Counted from the first letter of the stretch, positions 47,300 to 58,998 are shown. The stretch is 64,000 nucleotides of DNA from Mycocentrospora acerina (GCA_022701365.1 JAKUHH010000014.1:186451-250450); one strand, 5' to 3'. Numbers and translations are program-made. Notes: generated by a model from the letters alone, not told the origin.

Positions 47300-47983
47300 T
47301 CACAACCCCCATCTCAAGAACGCCTCACTTGCCCTCCAATTCTCCTTTTCATATCCCACCGCAGCTCCCCCCATCATGCTCACCGTACTACTTGCCGCAG
47401 TATTTTTTCCCCGTTCGTTTCTACCCTTGTAACTCGGTCTCGCCAGCTTGCCACTCCCCTTCCCCTTCCCAAGCCAGCTACTCATCATCCTCTTCACGCT
47501 ATCCCTTAACTCTGCAACATGCCTACCGCACAGATGACTACCATGTTCCAAGCACTGGATATTCTCGGTACAGGACTCATGCGTGCAGCGCTGGGCGTCT
47601 TGTATTTTAGAAAACAGTGTACGTGGCATTGTGGATACAAAGGAAATGGAGGTTGTAGGTGTGAAGATGTCTGATGAAAGTGGGGGGTTGCTCCATTTCG
47701 TCTTTGGAAAAATGGGAAAATCTGGCTCGTCCCATATCGATTTTAGAGTGAAAGAAGTGTAGGAGAGATGGGTATTGGTGTGGTATTCTACGCCCCAGGC
47801 GGACAGCTGATGTGTCATGGCGGGGCTGCGTGTTGGGATCGGGAGGAGGAATGCGGTACACTGCGAACAAGTGCACGATATGTTAAGTCCAGGGCTAAAC
47901 ATATTTGGAGGCTTTGAGGAGAGTGTTCTAGGAGTTGAGATAAGTTGCGAAGATGAGTGAGTGCATGAGACGATGATGTTCAT
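47300..47983 (-). CDS. hypothetical Cys/His-rich protein
   Basis: Single exon, 227 residues; ATG at 47981-47983 with further in-frame Met downstream. I do not recognise it. A Cys/His cluster in the middle (CTHESCTENIQC, then HGSHLCGRH) with regular spacing could bind zinc. The C-terminus is basic (Lys/Gly-rich) and ends GYEKENWRASEAF. An N-terminal C-T-C-S-Q-C group also occurs. It has the look of a lineage-specific protein common in Dothideomycete accessory regions. The open frame is clearly longer than most chance frames nearby, but no second line of evidence supports expression. Confidence 0.45.
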   Translation of the reverse strand: MNIIVSCTHSSSQLISTPRTLSSKPPNMFSPGLNISCTCSQCTAFLLPIPTRSPAMTHQLSAWGVEYHTNTHLSYTSFTLKSIWDEPDFPIFPKTKWSNPPLSSDIFTPTTSISFVSTMPRTLFSKIQDAQRCTHESCTENIQCLEHGSHLCGRHVAELRDSVKRMMSSWLGKGKGSGKLARPSYKGRNERGKNTAASSTVSMMGGAAVGYEKENWRASEAFLRWGL

Positions 47984-50682
47984 GTCTTTTTATTTTATTT
48001 GTACTATGGTGGAATGTCTTTTCGAGGCTTCGAGACAGGTCATTTGCATGCCATACTGAGATTTTTAGGTTTCGTTCCTGCGCTGATACATGGCTATGGT
48101 TATATGTGTCAGTCTTGCTGTGCACACTACTTCGCGTTCTAGAAAACTCATTGGATGCCTTCATCCCGCTCCAAGTCCCGATAATATGGCTATCACTCTT
48201 GTTCCAGTAAAACCATTCATATTCCCTGTCACCGCCACCTAGCTTTTAGTTCTGTAGCTTGTGCTTGTCGTCAAACCCAAGGGTGCCCTTGTGGCGTCGC
48301 CGTTTGCATCAGAACTTTCAGTTTTCTGAAACGCATCTCAGATTGAAACGTCATTTTCATGTCTCGAAACTTCATTTTCTTTCTGCAGGGTCAGATTAAT
48401 CGTGCTCGTGCTTGTGCAGTTTTTACTCTACGGCCCGGCAATCTCTTCTGAGCGTTGCTCTCGGTCGTCCGTCCTCCTATGGACTGGGTCGTCTTCATGA
48501 TGTCATACATTGATATACTATACGCTCGCTTTTCCTTAGCTATACCCATCAGTCACTTCATCGTTGCAACCCTATGGCTGGAGCGGGTCGACTACCCAGT
48601 AAAAATTCAGTAATGCAGCATAACTTACAAATGCATGGTGCTGTAAGTAAGCGCCACGCGGCATCTATGGAAATATGGAAACACTCTAATAAATATATTT
48701 AGTACTTAGGATTCAGTTGTGCACTTTTTAAATAACATAAGAGAATTTTTTTCACTACTACTTCCACCAAAGAATTACGTCTTGCTCTAACCCAAAAAGA
48801 ATCCCCCGGGTTAACCACGTAATAACACTTTTTCATCTTGAATGAAATTTCAGCGTCCGCTTTTGAAGAAAAAAACGGAGACTTACAAAGGTGAATCAAA
48901 TGTGCTAAAAATAATCCAAGTCAGCGAAGTTGACACAATATGGAAAACGTACCTGGATGTTCCGGCAAAGATGCACATACTTTCTTCAAAGCGCAAAGAT
49001 TCCAAGCTTCCTGATGAGTAATCTAAACGTAATAGTGAAGAATTATACGACCCCCTATACCTAATTCATGGGATGTGTATTTCGACGTAGAACGGCATTA
49101 TGGTAATTATGTAAAACAAGTCCCAGCCTATTTCTAAAAAAGAAATCACAAGCAACTAACCCCCTCTACGTTCGTTGAAGCAAAGAAAGTGATACCCCTC
49201 TTCTATGGCATGTTAAAAGAGGACCTGTCGTGTAAGAAGGAGTACATCAGTCTACTAGCTTTTGTAGCAGATATTAATTGGGGGGGAGTTTTTGCTACGA
49301 CAAGATTTCCTAGAAAATTCTACCTTGTATCCAGAGTGTGCGTCGCACTGATGCCATGGGGTTCTCCATGACATGGCATCAGTGCTCATGAGTGATTCAA
49401 ATCGAGGGGTCATATTTCTTTCTTCGCCCTCCTGCCAACGCACATTATCTAGTAGGTCCTTAGTATCGTATCACCTGGAAGCGAATCCCTAGTTCATTCT
49501 CCATGACGTTGTCTTTTTGTTTTCTCCCGGTTCGTCTGTCGAGTGCTTGCTTCTCTGTCCTATTCGGCCTAAATGTCTGTATCCACTGGTGGGCAATGCA
49601 CCATCGCCCTACTTTCTCAGATGCCTCTGCTGTCTCTTCATCCGATTCAAATCATCTTCAATGGCTTCGTCCATATCCCCACACCTGGCTATCCCTCCTT
49701 GTCTCCTCTCCCGGCATCTTCCTTTGTGCATCACGTTAGGAGGCCGAATTTACCGGACTTAAGTCCGCGGGTCTGACTCGTGAGGCGACTCAGGTCACAT
49801 TAGCATGCAGTTTGTTCACGAGTTTTTCCTCGTATAGCAGCGTATTGTTCATCCATTACAGTAGTCTCGCGCATCTCGTGTGCGCAAGTTTGTGCATGAG
49901 GGGGAACCCTAATCGCATATTGGACAGACCACGGTGGACACTAATAAGCTAGACTGGGAGATTCGGTCCCATGTGGAGAAGTACTAAGAAAAGCTGATAA
50001 GCATGACAGTGGGAGGTTTTGCGAGGTACCTTAACCTGACAAAGTTGGAATAGATTCAATGGTTCGGCCCGAACCTGGCAAGGGCTTGGGTCCGTTGAGA
50101 GGATTAGGGGGTTTGTAATATTGCACACCGACACAGGTTTTGGAGTATGAGATTACCCAAGGGGCTACTGTAGTACTCGCCTCAAGCTCAAGTTACTTGG
50201 GATCTATTTATGATACCCCCGATCGTCTCTATCAGGCTAAATCTGCCATGAGAGGTGACTTGGCAAGTGTACAAAACAGCCGAGACTAATCCTTCTCAAC
50301 GTAAGCCTAAGCTACTATATAAAAAAGTGATGAGTCTCAGTCATATGTTCTATCCATATTGTGATTGGACGAGATATCGAGAAGCCCTAGTTCGAAAATC
50401 TCCCAACGATCATCTCAAAGACCTCTCGCCCAAAACATTCAATTATTGACAAGTGTGCCCTTCCGAATGTGCGTTACCGATTATGATACCAATCTATTTT
50501 CATGCCGAGTTCATAAACGATGAATCTACACCACCATCTTGATACTCCGATTTTCGATATCTGATCACATGAAGCTAGCCAGCCGATTCAACCTCAAAAT
50601 CGGCCAATTGATAACTGATAGAAGCCTTTCAAGCTAAGAGGCTTACAGACTTCTTACAAATGCGCATTGAATATGTGGGAAT
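47984..50682. other. gene-poor AT-rich interval
   Basis: About 2.7 kb without a recognisable gene. All frames are short and none has a motif. One near-perfect long hairpin at 49345-49385 is listed separately. Confidence 0.55.
49345..49385. repeat. 14-bp perfect inverted repeat (hairpin)
   Basis: The arms GCACTGATGCCATG and CATGGCATCAGTGC are exact reverse complements around a 13-base loop. It stands alone in a gene-free AT-rich region. It could be a transcript hairpin, a recombination or excision scar, or chance. Confidence 0.9.
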
Positions 50683-52509
50683 CTACAAAGAAGCCTCAGT
50701 CTCTAATGGGGGCACCCCTTTTTGCCATCGATGAAACACGTTGATTGAGCCATGATCGCCAGCCCCAACGCACCACTGGCCATCGTTACTCCATGCAAAC
50801 TGGCGCAATGGAAACGCTTTGTACTTGGGTACAACGATAGACTTGTGCGGTTTAATCGAATGGAAAGGGTCACTTATGCCTTTCTCATAGTACTGATGCG
50901 ATCTGCTCTTCTGTCTCGTTCTCGAGGTGCCTGACCCGGTATCCGGGACTGACGAGGAGTCAGATATAGAACTTGCGTCACGAGTATGACGCGCTAATCC
51001 GGCAAAATATTTCGGAACAGCGTCGCCTACACCGGATTTCTCAAGGCGCTGAAGATCCCAGAAAAAGACTTTGCTTTTTCGATCGCCGGCAACAAGGATC
51101 GGATGGCGCCCTAGTTGATTGAATACAGAAAAGCGCATATAGAACTCTGGGGTATCTGGGAGATCGAATTGAAGAAGCCTTTGAAAGCGTCCACCCCATG
51201 CCGAGCGGGTATTAGATATGGAGTTCTTGGGAATGTTGACTATTGTTGTACTTTTGACAGCATTCGATACCGGAATTGGAGCCGAAGGGACGGTGTCCGT
51301 GTCTGAAGAAAATCCATCTATCTTCCAGAGAATAATTTTGCCTTCTCGAGCCGCCTTGCTGAAGATCAAGTCATTCCACCATTGAACACTAGGAGTGGTT
51401 AGCCACCAGAGAACTGTAGTTTCTGTGAATGGGGTTGCTACCAATCTACCATATCAGTATGAACCTCGGTAGTAGAGAAGTGTGGGTAATGGATCATAGC
51501 AGGTTTGTCAGTCCCCATGTAGTCTTTTATATTTTCAGGGACGGTCCACTAAGAAAGTCAGCTACAGTTTTCAAGCAGCGGATGATAGCCTACCAAATTA
51601 ATCTTGGTGTCCATGCTGGCAGATAGAATGTAGCGACCTTTGCGGTGATACGCCTGGGCAAGTCAGATCTCCATAGATTGAGAAATTAAGAGTGACGTAC
51701 GATTGTTAGAATTTCTTCTCTGTGCCCTTGACCGTGGCAGATTGCCGCAAGTGGTTGTGCTTCATGAATTGGATCAAGGCTCCATAACCGGACACTCTGG
51801 TCCTTACTGCCGGATGCCAGGATGGTTGGGTCCGTAGGTGACACTACAAGGTCGTTGATGTCCTACATCTGTAAGATTGCTTGCCTCGATAATTGGCTTA
51901 GAGGCTGCTCACAAATCCATGTCCTGTCAGTGTCTGTTTCTGTCAGCTGAAGCATCACCAATCCGATACCCCCCCAAAAAACGCACCGTGACAAGGCACC
52001 CTGTCTTAACATTGAGGACTTTGATTTCAGAAGTGTTACCAGTCACGCAAATCAGCGGGTCTCCATTTTCAGCCTTTGACCATGCGGCACTGTTGTATAC
52101 CAGTGGCTACGAGCACAGGCGGATAGGATTAGCCAGAGCTCAACCGATGGACATGGGCCAGTACCTTGCCAGTTGGTGTTATGTCATGTTCATCTTCCAT
52201 CCAGCGTAAGATCTCGATGGCGTGGTTTTTCTCCAGCACACATCGGCAGATGATAACCTAGGCCAGTCAGTGGCGCTGTCGAGCCAGGACACAGTGGTGC
52301 ACACATGAGTGCCTCCGCATATGGCGAACACAGGATCCACACCAGGGGCTGTATATGGATAGAACTTGACATCGAAGACGGATACTAAAAGCGTCAATGG
52401 GAACCGGGAGAGCAGGTACTCAAACTTACTCTCACTAAGCTTGCTAGAGTTTGCTTGACCCTGGCGATCCAGTCAGCGACAAAGACCTGCACGGAGGCCT
52501 GACACGCAT
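50683..52509 (-). CDS. EED: PRC2 subunit EED/ESC homologue (WD40)
   Basis: Ten exons on minus: 52509-52487, 52443-52430 (14 nt), 52384-52305, 52257-52165, 52106-51987, 51933-51913 (21 nt), 51862-51701, 51653-51594, 51548-51442 and 51388-50683, 461 residues; every join keeps frame. The family path is clear: VFDVKFYPYTAPGVDPVFA, EKNHAIEILRWMEDE, GDPLICVTGNTSEIKVLN, TTLTGHGFDINDLVVSP, AYHRKGRYILSASMDTKIN, PHFSTTEVHTDMVDCVQWW, then FYMRFSVFNQLGRHPILVAGD and VFFWDLQRL. EED forms the WD40 propeller that binds H3K27me3 and stimulates the EZH2-type methyltransferase of PRC2. The first exon is the weakest point; an alternative ATG at 52562 with a different donor is possible. The final ~110 residues hold a Ser/Thr/Arg-rich insert before the last repeat, usual for fungi. 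Confidence 0.92.
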
Positions 52510-54041
52510 ACTCCGAGCTTAATGGACCCCCTAAGGGATGGTAGCTCGCAGTTTGCACTCATGGCGTTACGGCGGCCATGCAGCGACTCGCGGTATAGGA
52601 AATTTAGGCCGAGCGGCTAATGCAGGGTCCTTGGTGGCCGGGTTGGGTGCACAGTTCGGCGAATTAGTGTAGCTGTAAGGCAGGCAGGCTGGAGTCGGTG
52701 GTCGCTGCCAGGCGTGACGGCACGACAGGCAGGCGCGTCTAGCAGTCTGGCAGTGTGGCAGTCTGGCAGAAGCCCGCGGCCGCCGTCCCTGACTCGCTCG
52801 CGGATGCGCAGACGCGAGGTCGAATGGGGCGAGGCGGGCGAGGCGAGTGGCGAGGGCGCAGGGTGGGAAGGTGCGAGGGAGGGAGGGGTGCTGGCTGAGG
52901 GCTTCGCTAGCGCCATGTCACATCGTCGATGACAGCCCAGGGTCGGACGTCCAGGCAGGCGGCCCAGCACCCAAGCCGGCGCTCGTCGAGCCGCTGCGTG
53001 CTGACCAACTCGTCGCTGCTGGACGAGCTGGTCGCGCGTATTCCCACTTGCGAGTGGCCGGAACGCCCTTCCGACTGCTTGGGGGCTCGTGGTGCACAAT
53101 GCAGGCCGAGCGCCGCCGACGCTCTAGCGCCAAAGCCTACTGGCAGCCGCCAAGGATCCGCATTGCCTCACCTCTGGCCGTCCAGCGTCGTTTAACCGCC
53201 GTCTCCTGTGCGCCGCAGCACAGTGGCCCTCGTGCTCCCAGCACCTCTTCACCAACTGCTCCCGACACCGCTGTTCTCCACGGGCCTCCTGCTCGTCCTG
53301 TAGCCTGCTCTCCCGTCGCCCCGCGCCATTCCCGCCCTCGCCGACAACCTGTCGGTTCGGTCGATCCTTGGGCTGGCCATTGTTGCTGCCGGTGCGAGCA
53401 TCCATTCAGTTGGCCCGCTGCTCTTGTCTTGCCTTTGCCCCCGACGTGGTCGTGCACAAGGGTCTGAGCATTCGAACCTGCCTTCCCGTATAATCCTGGC
53501 TGCGCTTCGTGACCCTCGAGGCCTAGTCCAACGGCGTCTGCTCTCCCCGTCTGCCCTCTGCCTCTGCTGATGTTCGCCTCTGCTGTAAACTAGCCCTTCT
53601 CGGAGAAACACCACCAACCACTCTCATACAACCCTCTCCACTCCCACTCCACTCCCATTCCACTCCCCTTCCACACTCAGCTTCTCTGCCCTGTGTGGGG
53701 CAAATTGCCGTGTCGTCATTACCTCACACCAGGCACTGACTCGTATCCCTGAGCGCTTTCTCCGGCTACCTGTCACCCATAACTTCTAAACACCACCGCC
53801 ACCGCCATCACGTAACAACGGGTACCGCAACCCTAACTGCACGTCTGAGCGCCCTACTCCAGCACCCTTTGGTGGAACCTGGGGATTTGCTACTTCAGCC
53901 CGCTCCCGTGCTCCCGCCGAACCGCAGACGCCCGTTTTCGACCTTGCCTCCACTTCTCAGTCCTAGAGCGGATTTTTAGATTCGACATAATCCGGACTGC
54001 AGCGGTAGAGGGACATTTTAGCTACTGCACAATTCGTCAAA
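52510..54041. promoter_or_regulatory. divergent EED/PAS upstream region, GC-rich
   Basis: About 1.5 kb between divergent starts. The part 52620-53460 is strongly GC-rich with overlapping chance frames on both strands. A CT/AC-rich tract at 53610-53690 with ACTCCACTCCCA-like units follows. Likely long 5' leaders and promoters; no gene was recognised. Confidence 0.5.
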
Positions 54042-55641
54042 ATGGATACGACTTTCATCACCATTCACGGTAGGCCGTCAATACCACTTCACGAGGGAGC
54101 TTAGCGGCTGACCATGTTGATAGACCTTTCTGATGATGCCCACATTCTATATTCGTCCGACTCCATTGTTGACATCCTCGGTCACACACCAGACGAAGTT
54201 GTCCATAGGTCGGTATGGCAGTTTTTCCATCCTGATGAGCTCCCCATTGCTAGAGCAAAGCACAATCGAGGCGTGAGGCTCGACAAAGCAGCTGTTCTAT
54301 CGTACTGTCGTCTCCGAAATCGTCAGGGAGACTGGGTAGGATGCGAATGTTGCTTCTCTATTGTTTACGATGTCATGGTTTGCTGTATTAGTGTTTATAG
54401 ACATGGCATGCAGAGCCAGAGTAAGACTCAATTTCTAATATTCACTCATAAAAAAACTGCAATGACTGACTCCTACAGAACGAGCTGTTGAAGCTCCTAT
54501 CGTACGCAAGCTGTTTGCATCTTCTCCGCAAGATCCGCGTTATCACATGTTGTCGCATCTTTCTAGCAAATTTGATCTTGGCCCCCAGGAGCAGACTCAC
54601 GAGCCCCGCGCGGCCCTGTTTCTGAACAGGTTTACGCGAACTTTAACTGTCATGTACGCCACGAGTGGTATCGAGCAGATCCTTGGCATTTCTGGAGAAG
54701 CTATGAAAGGACGCAGCTTTTACTACTGCATTGCGTCAAACTGCCTCGACGATGCAGTTCGTTGTTTGGAATCCGCAAAGGGCAATGATTCCATCGCATA
54801 CATGCGGTTTTTCTTTCGCGATCCTCGCCTAGATGATACCCCTGAAACTCCGACCTCCGACAGCGAAGACGACGTTATGACTGATGTTACGGGCTCCGAT
54901 GATGAGTTTGAGGATGCAAACACAAACAACCACTCTTTCGCCAACTCAAGAAACACATCTCACTCTTCCAATGGTGCGTGGAATAGCACAGAGCCACCTA
55001 CAAACCCACGCACAGAGTCTGACAGCAGCCTTAATCTAGCAGACAGCCACCACGGTATATTTGGCGAGCACTCTACAACCCGTTCGTCGTCGTCTTCTTT
55101 ACCAGATGACTCGCCGCGCTCTGAGTTTCATGACGAACCGATTGAACTCGAGGCTGTCATTTCTTGTACCTCAGATGGACTTGTTGTCTGTCTGCGCCGT
55201 GCCCGTCCACTGCTACCAGGAACAATGCTTGCATCGCAAACTTCACAATACAACGGCATCTTTGCTGCGCCCTGGGCATCACAGCCTGTCTTCCATCCAG
55301 CCCCGCCACAAATGCCTCCATATCCTCTAGGCGCCCAACACCCGACCATGTTGCAGGCTGCGCCATCACTGCAATTCCAAAACGAATTTATGCAGAGTAT
55401 TCGTGATGTTGCCGTCTTCGCTTGGGCGCTCACTGGTATCAACGGTAGTTTGGCCGATTATGCTCGCGGAAATCCAGTTGGTGAAAGTCAACCTCCAGAG
55501 GGGTTTCCAATCTGGAAACCACTCCCCGATCCAGCCCACTTTGGCAAAAAACTTTCTGCTACTCCTTCTGGCTATGTTTCTGGGTCCAACAGCTCGTCGA
55601 GCAACGATCGTTTCGGATTTGGTGACCCCGGGCTTAATTGA
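54042..55641 (+). CDS. PAS-domain protein (two PAS modules)
   Basis: Three exons: 54042-54069, 54124-54420 and 54479-55641, 495 residues; introns 54 and 58 nt. PAS 1 spans about residues 10-105 (ILYSSDSIVDILGHTPDEVV, FFHPDELPIARAKH, CEC...CCISVYRH). PAS 2 lies at about 140-215 (LTVMYATSGIEQILGISGEAM, then FRDP). An acidic and Ser-rich spacer separates it from a Pro-rich region. No LOV flavin motif (GxNCRFLQ) is visible, so blue-light sensing is not supported. Related fungal proteins are signalling regulators of unknown ligand. The C-terminus is uncertain: the neighbouring frame stays almost open to a TAG at 55850-55852 with helix-like content, so the real protein may be longer through an extra splice or a base error near 55634. 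Confidence 0.78.
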
Positions 55642-56797
55642 ACACTCTTCGCGACGATTTGCGCAATCGGTGCATCTTCAGGAACAAATGCTGATGAAAA
55701 ATGCTGATATGAAACATTATGGCATGACCGATCATTTTTCCCTATAGGAAACTAGTGATTTTACGCGGGCTCTTTCGCTAAAACGGGTTGACGATGATCA
55801 TATGGCATCGAACGACGAGAATAATGTCTCTGTGCGAAGCGGAAGGGTGTAGTATACCCGGCAAATCTTGGTTGACTATTATAACCTCGTATGTTTGAAA
55901 GGTTAGATCTTCTTTTGTTAAGCCCTTCCTATCTATATAACAAACAAAAATACTCAAACAGTCTTCACGTTTGATACCTGAACGTTCTACAGGTTAGTCT
56001 ATTTGCTTTTCTCAATCGCCAAAACTAAATGCTTGGAATTGGTACTTTTGTCTAGGCAAGGCGGGGACAGAAGTTACTTTGAGGGATTTTGTTGGTTGGT
56101 GCTTAACAACTCGCTACACGCCCCTTTCAATTGGTGTTCTTGAAGCTTCGACTGCGGTTGCCCTCATATGTCTTCACACCACAATAGACGACATCAGTTG
56201 TCAATTTCTTTTTGTAAAAAAAATCTTAAACACGATTAAATCGATCCGGCCTCCGCTATTGAGAAATTTAACTAAGCTTGACAGCTGCGAAGGAACTGGT
56301 ACTTGCTCGACTCGAGAAACCGTGCACAGTCCACCAAGGCACAAGGCTGAATACCGCCAAGAATTGAGCTGGCCATCACCAAGACTTAGAGCTGAACTAT
56401 AACAAGACCTAGGGCTGAAATTTACGAGTTCTTTCGTAGTTATGATAGGCTTTCGCTTTGGCCCCCTCTCTTACAACCACTCCCAGACGTTCCAGGTGAC
56501 CAGCCTCCCTTCCCCTCGCTAAGATCAGAAATATGTCCTTTGCTGGTGGCAAATGGGGACTGCTCCTCTACGCCACTATCCATATCCCATGTATGTTGGC
56601 ATGCGGCTTATGTCCTTTGTGCTAGTCGTCTTCTCAACGCTTGTCTGTTAGTTGGAATGAAGGCTGATACCTCGGGCATGCCTGTGTCTACCCTTCCCTT
56701 CCCCAGCCTGCTGTTTGGATCAGTCTTCGCATAACTCTTACACCACGATTTCTACGGCATCATACAAGTATCTTTTCCAGATTTTTTTACAATTATT
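55642..56797. other. intergenic, possibly including a 3' extension of the PAS gene
   Basis: 55642-55852 may be coding (see the PAS gene). The remainder has no recognisable gene. Confidence 0.45.
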
Positions 56798-58376
56798 ATG
56801 GATGTGAAGATGGCACGATGTGTTCCTAACGTATTAAGTTGGCGAGGCTTATTCGTCGCCATTCTCTCTGTGTCTCATCATGCCAGCTTCAGTTTTGCAC
56901 AAAATCCTGCTTCGTCGGCCTTGCCATCAACCACGAGTTCGGCACCTCCTCGGATTCATACTGTCACTGTCGGGCTGGCAGATCACAAGATGCAACCTCA
57001 GGTCACCACCGCGAATGTTGGAGATGTATGTACATGTTTCGCTTGCGTCACACACACACACACGATCTCTCTTATACTCATTTCTTCTCGTTGTAAACGT
57101 CTTTGACAGACTGGAAACTACCAGTTCGTGACAGGCGGTGCCTCGAGGCAAGGATTTGTTCAAGCTGACATGCCTTCAGACTATAGAATTTCGATTCTAT
57201 CCAGCAAACCACAGTATTGTTCGAGCAGAATATGAATATCCATGCATCCCGTACGAAATGACTGGGACAAATAAAAAGGGCTTTTTCTCGGGATTCCGTC
57301 CAGTTGACAAGGTCCTCCCCAACGTACGTTGTCCCTCACTACTTACCACCTCTCCACAAGCACACTTACTTTGAGTGATGTTTGATCCTCTACTAACTTT
57401 GTCTCAGCCACCAATGTTCAGCATCCTCATCAATGACACCCTTCCCATATATTTCTATTGCTCCGCCCCCGGCTCCTGCATAACCTACGCCATGGTCGGG
57501 GTAATCAACCCACAAGCCAACAACAGCATTGAGCGACAAAGCCAACTCGCGCGCGACAGCAGCTACATGCTTCAACCTGGCGAGCCCTTCCCCCTCGAAT
57601 CTCCAACACCTTCCACTCTCCCTACAAACCTCCCCACCTCGACTTCGTCTTCCTCTTCCTCTTCCTCAGCCCCCGCCACTGGAACCCCGTACCGTGAGGA
57701 AAGCTCATCCAAATCTGGCCTTCCAGCAGGCGCGATTGCTGGTATTGTCGTTGGCGCTGTAGCCCTCGTGATTCTAGGCGCACTACTATTCTTCTTCTGG
57801 GGCCGCAACAAAGCGCTCAAAGACGAAGTCGACCGCACACAATCCACAATCCGCCATCACGACGGCAACCCAGCCGCCCCGACAAACATGTCGCAGCCGC
57901 TCCCTCCCCCAATCTCAACGCTCTACCAGCAATACGGCCAACAGCAACAGCCGCTCTATCCCTTCCCCGGCTCCACCACCGCAACCACGATTCAAAAATA
58001 TCCCTCTGCATCTACTTCTCCCTCGCCCCCTCCTCCCCCCCACCCAGCCTCAAACCCGCACTTCTCGCACCAGAGTCTCGACCCCACAATGAACCCCATG
58101 ATGGGCTTCGTTAGCCCCAACAGTCCCACCAGTAACAACAACAATCATCACGCGCGCACCAACACGCTGGACAGCGCGCGTCCGTGGTCAAACACCCCTT
58201 CGTATGCACACTTGGCCGATGGCGCGGCGCCCGCGTACGAAGAGGATGCGCATCGTGGGGATGGAGCGCAGATGAGGCAGTCAATGGGGCCCGTGGAAAT
58301 GGATGGCGAGGGGGGAAGAAGGGTGGTGAGGGGCGGTGAGGAGCAGCCGAAGGCGGGGGGCCCGTTTGTGGGGTGA
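56798..58376 (+). CDS. cupredoxin-like extracellular domain, single-pass membrane protein
   Basis: Three exons: 56798-57025, 57180-57323 and 57408-58376, 446 residues. The first intron (154 nt) is long and contains a CA repeat. A signal peptide (hydrophobic GLFVAILSVSHHASFSFAQ) is followed by a Ser/Pro linker. The cupredoxin-like domain shows HTVTVGLADHKMQPQ, VGDTIEFRFYPANHSIV, YPCIP, FSGFRPV and PIYFYCSAPGSC...AMVGVINP. The expected Cu ligands are His, Cys, His, Met; here the second His position reads Ser, so copper binding may be lost. A Ser-rich stalk, a transmembrane helix (AGAIAGIVVGAVALVILGA) and a long Pro/Gln/Asn-rich cytosolic tail follow. This layout is common in fungal 'extracellular serine-rich' proteins, possibly cell-wall sensors. 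Function is unknown. Confidence 0.82.
57049..57063. repeat. short (CA)n run inside intron 1
   Basis: About seven CA units within the first intron of the cupredoxin-like gene. Confidence 0.9.
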
Positions 58377-58773
58377 GGGTGAGGACGAGGACGACGACAA
58401 TGACGAGGAGGTGGAAGTCAGTGGAGGCGAGACGAGATGAGATGAGATGAGAAGGATCGAGAGGAGGTGAGGCGAGCCAAATCGTAATTAATGGTCTGAC
58501 TGGCTGGCTGGATGGATGGATCAAGTTGTAATGAATGAGTGTTGATTGTTCTTAATGGGGCATGGTTCACAACTGAATTTTTTATTTTTTATTTTTTTGA
58601 CTTGGCCATATGGCCCTTTTTTTCTTTCCAAAGTTTCTTCGTCTGAGCTGGTAGGGAGGGAGGGAAGGGAAGGGAATGAATTCTTGGAATTTCCATAAAG
58701 TCAAAGTCTTTACACACTGACTGACTGAATGGCTCTCTCCTCTTTTTTTTTCTTCTCTTCCCCTTGGGTAGGA

Positions 58774-58998
58774 GGGGGGGGGGGGGGGGGNNNNNNNNNN
58801 NNNNNNNNNNNNNNNNNNNNNNNNNNNNNNNNNNNNNNNNNNNNNNNNNNNNNNNNNNNNNNNNNNNNNNNNNNNNNNNNNNNNNNNNNNNNNNNNNNNN
58901 NNNNNNNNNNNNNNNNNNNNNNNNNNNNNNNNNNNNNNNNNNNNNNNNNNNNNNNNNNNNNNNNNNNNNNNNNNNNNNNNNNNNGGGGGGGGGGGGGG
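58774..58998. other. poly-G tract with assembly gap
   Basis: A G run of about 17 bases enters 194 N (58791-58984) and leaves into another G run of about 15 bases. The homopolymer or G-quadruplex-prone stretch is the likely cause of the break; the true length is unknown. Confidence 0.95.

Noticed and set aside
52617..53467. Overlapping 100-200-codon frames on both strands
   Set aside because: They reflect high GC content (few stop codons). Composition is biased and there is no domain or splice structure.
54042..55641. LOV blue-light photoreceptor (White-collar or Vivid-like)
   Set aside because: The flavin-binding Cys motif is not present in either PAS module.
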